Positions 62,575 to 64,000 of a DNA stretch of 64,000 nt are shown in pieces; the stretch's first letter is position 1, and every line of letters begins with the position of its first letter. The position numbers and the translations under genes were made by a program. Origin of the DNA: Yinghuangia aomiensis (GTDB taxonomy: Bacteria > Actinomycetota > Actinomycetes > Streptomycetales > Streptomycetaceae); assembly GCF_039542225.1 (NCBI RefSeq), contig NZ_BAABHS010000037.1, positions 1 to 64,000 on the forward strand, written 5' to 3'. The notes under the pieces were generated by a model. It did no database searches and was not told the origin of the DNA. It saw only the letters and a list, made by a program, of their open reading frames with translations.

Positions 62575-63198
62575 TCACCCCCGCTGCCCGACGGCGTCGT
62601 CGCCGAAGGAAGCAGCGAGAGCGTGCGCGATCAGTTCGGGTAGCGACGTCCGGCCGTCTTCCTCGACCCAGCGCGTCAGTGCCGTGTGCATGACGGCCAG
62701 GCAGGCGCTGGTCGCCGCCCGGGCCCGGAACTCGGCTTCGGGGGATGCCGCGTCGACGCCGAGGGCGTCGACGACGGCCTGTTGCAGCACGTACTGGCCG
62801 TCCAGATGCCTGGCCCGCAGTGCGGGAGTCTCGACCATGAGCCGCAGGCAGTCCAGCAGGAACCGCTCGTTCGCCGCCGCTTCGTCGCTGCCGCCGGTCA
62901 AGGCCGCGGCCGCGTCGACGAGCGCGCCCCCGACCCGGCGCACCAGGGGTTGCGTCGGAGGCGACGCGGCGACCCGCGCGGCGACGAGCTCGGCCGGCTG
63001 CTCGAGGAGGACGAGGTCTTCCTTCGTGGCGAAGTGCCGGTACACGGTCATTGCCGAGACACCGGCGGCCTCCGCGACGTCGGCCACCGTCACCGCGTCG
63101 TAGCCGCGTTCGGTGAACAGCCTTACGGCGTGCGCTTGAATCGCGCGCCGCGTCTCCGAATACCGCCGCTCCCGCAGGGTCGGCTCCCGCTCGCTCAT
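62575..63198 (-). CDS. TetR family regulator divergent from an SDR
   Basis: 207 aa. HTH: YDAVTVADVAEAAGVSAMTVYRHFATKEDLVL. Variable C-terminal domain. A perfect 19-bp palindrome lies 18 bp upstream of its start codon, between it and the SDR gene, so it most likely represses both. Confidence 0.92.
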   Translation of the reverse strand: MSEREPTLRERRYSETRRAIQAHAVRLFTERGYDAVTVADVAEAAGVSAMTVYRHFATKEDLVLLEQPAELVAARVAASPPTQPLVRRVGGALVDAAAALTGGSDEAAANERFLLDCLRLMVETPALRARHLDGQYVLQQAVVDALGVDAASPEAEFRARAATSACLAVMHTALTRWVEEDGRTSLPELIAHALAASFGDDAVGQRG

Positions 63199-63200
63199 GT

Positions 63201-63213
63201 GGTAGACACTACC
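63201..63213. promoter_or_regulatory. inverted repeat GGTAG-ACA-CTACC
   Basis: Perfect 5-bp arms right upstream of the TetR start codon, next to the larger palindrome. Confidence 0.45.
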
Positions 63214-63215
63214 TC

Positions 63216-63234
63216 AATGTTAGTGACTAACATT
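63216..63234. promoter_or_regulatory. TetR operator: perfect 19-bp palindrome
   Basis: AATGTTAGT-G-ACTAACATT, 9-bp perfect arms, in the divergent TetR/SDR promoter. Very AT-rich for this genome. Confidence 0.85.
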
Positions 63235-63245
63235 CGGAGGCCGTC

Positions 63246-64000
63246 ATGACTCATCACACCGACAGGATCGCCTTGGTGACAGGCGCCTCCCGCGGCATCG
63301 GGCAGGCGATAGCGACTCGGCTCGCGGCCCTGGAGACCACGGTCATCGTGCACTTCGGCACGGACCGGGCGGGAGCGGCGGCGACGGTCGAGGGCATAGA
63401 GCGCGGTGGCGGAGCGGCCTTCGCCGTCAGGGCCGAACTGGGCGTGGAGGGCGATGTCGAAGCGCTCTTCGAGGGTGTCGAGGCCGTCCTGGCAGGTCGA
63501 CCGCTCGACATCCTCGTCAACAACGCCGCGGCCGCGCCGGCCGGCCCGCTCGGCGTGACGACCCAAGCCGATTTCGACCGCCTTTTCGCGGTCAACGTGC
63601 GTGCTCCGTACTTCATCACCGAGCGCGCGCTGCCCCTGCTGCGCGACGGCGGACGCATCATCTCGATCTCGTCGGCGGCGACCCGGATGGCCAACGCGTC
63701 CCAGACGTCCTTCGCGATGACGAAAGCGGCGGTCGAGACGATGACCAAGACTCTCGCCAACCAACTCGGCCCCCGAGGGATCACCGTGAACGCGGTCTCC
63801 CCCGGAGCCACGAGGACGCCGACCAACGGAGCCGTCTTCGAAGTCCCCGGCCTGGCCGAACAGATCATCGGCATGACCGCCCTCGACCGGCTGGGCGAGC
63901 CCGACGACGTCGCCGACGTGGTCGCCTTCCTGGCCTCCGACTCCGCCCGCTGGATCACCGGTCAGACCCTCGACGCGAGCGGAGGCCTGTTCCTCGGACC
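63246..64000 (+). CDS. SDR-fold protein with Phe in place of the catalytic Tyr (partial)
   Basis: 251 residues from the ATG at 63246 (GGAGG upstream) to the window end; the reading frame is still open, and only a few residues should be missing. TGASRGIG for NADPH, NNAA instead of NNAG, Ser in SISSAAT, and then SFAMTK, where the usual YxxxK has Phe156 with Lys160 kept. The C-terminus WITGQTLDASGG is normal. Without the Tyr hydroxyl ordinary SDR catalysis should be lost or much reduced. Controlled by the adjacent TetR. Confidence 0.87.
   Translation, partial: MTHHTDRIALVTGASRGIGQAIATRLAALETTVIVHFGTDRAGAAATVEGIERGGGAAFAVRAELGVEGDVEALFEGVEAVLAGRPLDILVNNAAAAPAGPLGVTTQADFDRLFAVNVRAPYFITERALPLLRDGGRIISISSAATRMANASQTSFAMTKAAVETMTKTLANQLGPRGITVNAVSPGATRTPTNGAVFEVPGLAEQIIGMTALDRLGEPDDVADVVAFLASDSARWITGQTLDASGGLFLG

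Noticed and set aside
1..64000. CRISPR array, tRNA or rRNA genes, prophage modules
   Set aside because: No regularly spaced repeats, cloverleaf sequences or phage structural genes were recognised.
1..64000. Secondary-metabolite core cluster (PKS, NRPS, terpene, lanthipeptide)
   Set aside because: Regulators and tailoring-type enzymes are abundant, but no core biosynthetic enzyme is present.

Overview
This window is chromosomal DNA from a very GC-rich actinomycete, most likely Streptomyces-like. The signs are G/C-biased third codon positions, frequent GTG and TTG starts, several leaderless or near-leaderless promoters, an AfsR-type BTAD/NB-ARC regulator, a HelD motor, a cytosolic Ser/Thr kinase with a C-terminal repeat region, and ECF-sigma/anti-sigma signalling. 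No rRNA, tRNA, ribosomal protein, replication gene or CRISPR array was seen. The content looks like an accessory chromosome-arm region made of small, locally regulated metabolic cassettes.

Layout. 0-2.2 kb: tail of an IS982-like transposase, a glutamine synthetase-like enzyme, a hotdog thioesterase. 2.3-5.9 kb: small HTH protein, metallo-beta-lactamase-fold hydrolase, divergent MarR regulator, class III CoA-transferase. 6.0-10.6 kb: TetR regulator divergent from a Baeyer-Villiger monooxygenase / SDR / alpha-beta hydrolase operon, a logical ketone-to-ester-to-acid pathway. 10.6-14 kb: cupin, aldo/keto reductase, and a two-gene luciferase-like monooxygenase / FMN reductase operon. 14-21 kb: lipoprotein, HelD-type ATPase, surface fibronectin-type protein, small membrane protein, SDR. 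21-28 kb: TPR-like kinase, FabG-like SDR, second methionine aminopeptidase divergent from a small XRE protein, small secreted protein, polysaccharide deacetylase, NUDIX protein. 28-34.4 kb: one-polypeptide heterodimer-type ABC exporter, family 5 substrate-binding lipoprotein, secreted protein. 34.5-41.1 kb: BTAD/NB-ARC regulator divergent from SDR-like / MFS / Old Yellow Enzyme genes. 41-48.3 kb: PPOX protein, zinc ribbon, MDR oxidoreductase, a DUF6461-like gene fragment, sigma/anti-sigma pair, small secreted protein, unknown proteins. 48.4-53.4 kb: MDR/TetR pair, metallophosphoesterase, SDR, chloroperoxidase-like hydrolase. 53.6-58 kb: a decaying block (frameshifted HEAT protein, methyltransferase remnant, NUDIX-like remnant) beside a SUKH-like protein. 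58-64 kb: secreted bicovalent-flavin oxidase, DHA2 efflux pump with TetR, and a second TetR with an SDR that runs off the window.

The recurring theme is oxidoreductase plus local repressor: six SDRs, two MDRs, and one each of AKR, OYE, LLM, BVMO, BBE and PPOX, with clear inverted-repeat operators in several divergent promoters. Two of the six SDRs lack a catalytic residue (Lys to Ala, and Tyr to Phe), which is one of the more unusual signals here. Strong GC-rich hairpins sit between convergent genes. All family calls are from reading the translations and remembered motifs; no database search was run.
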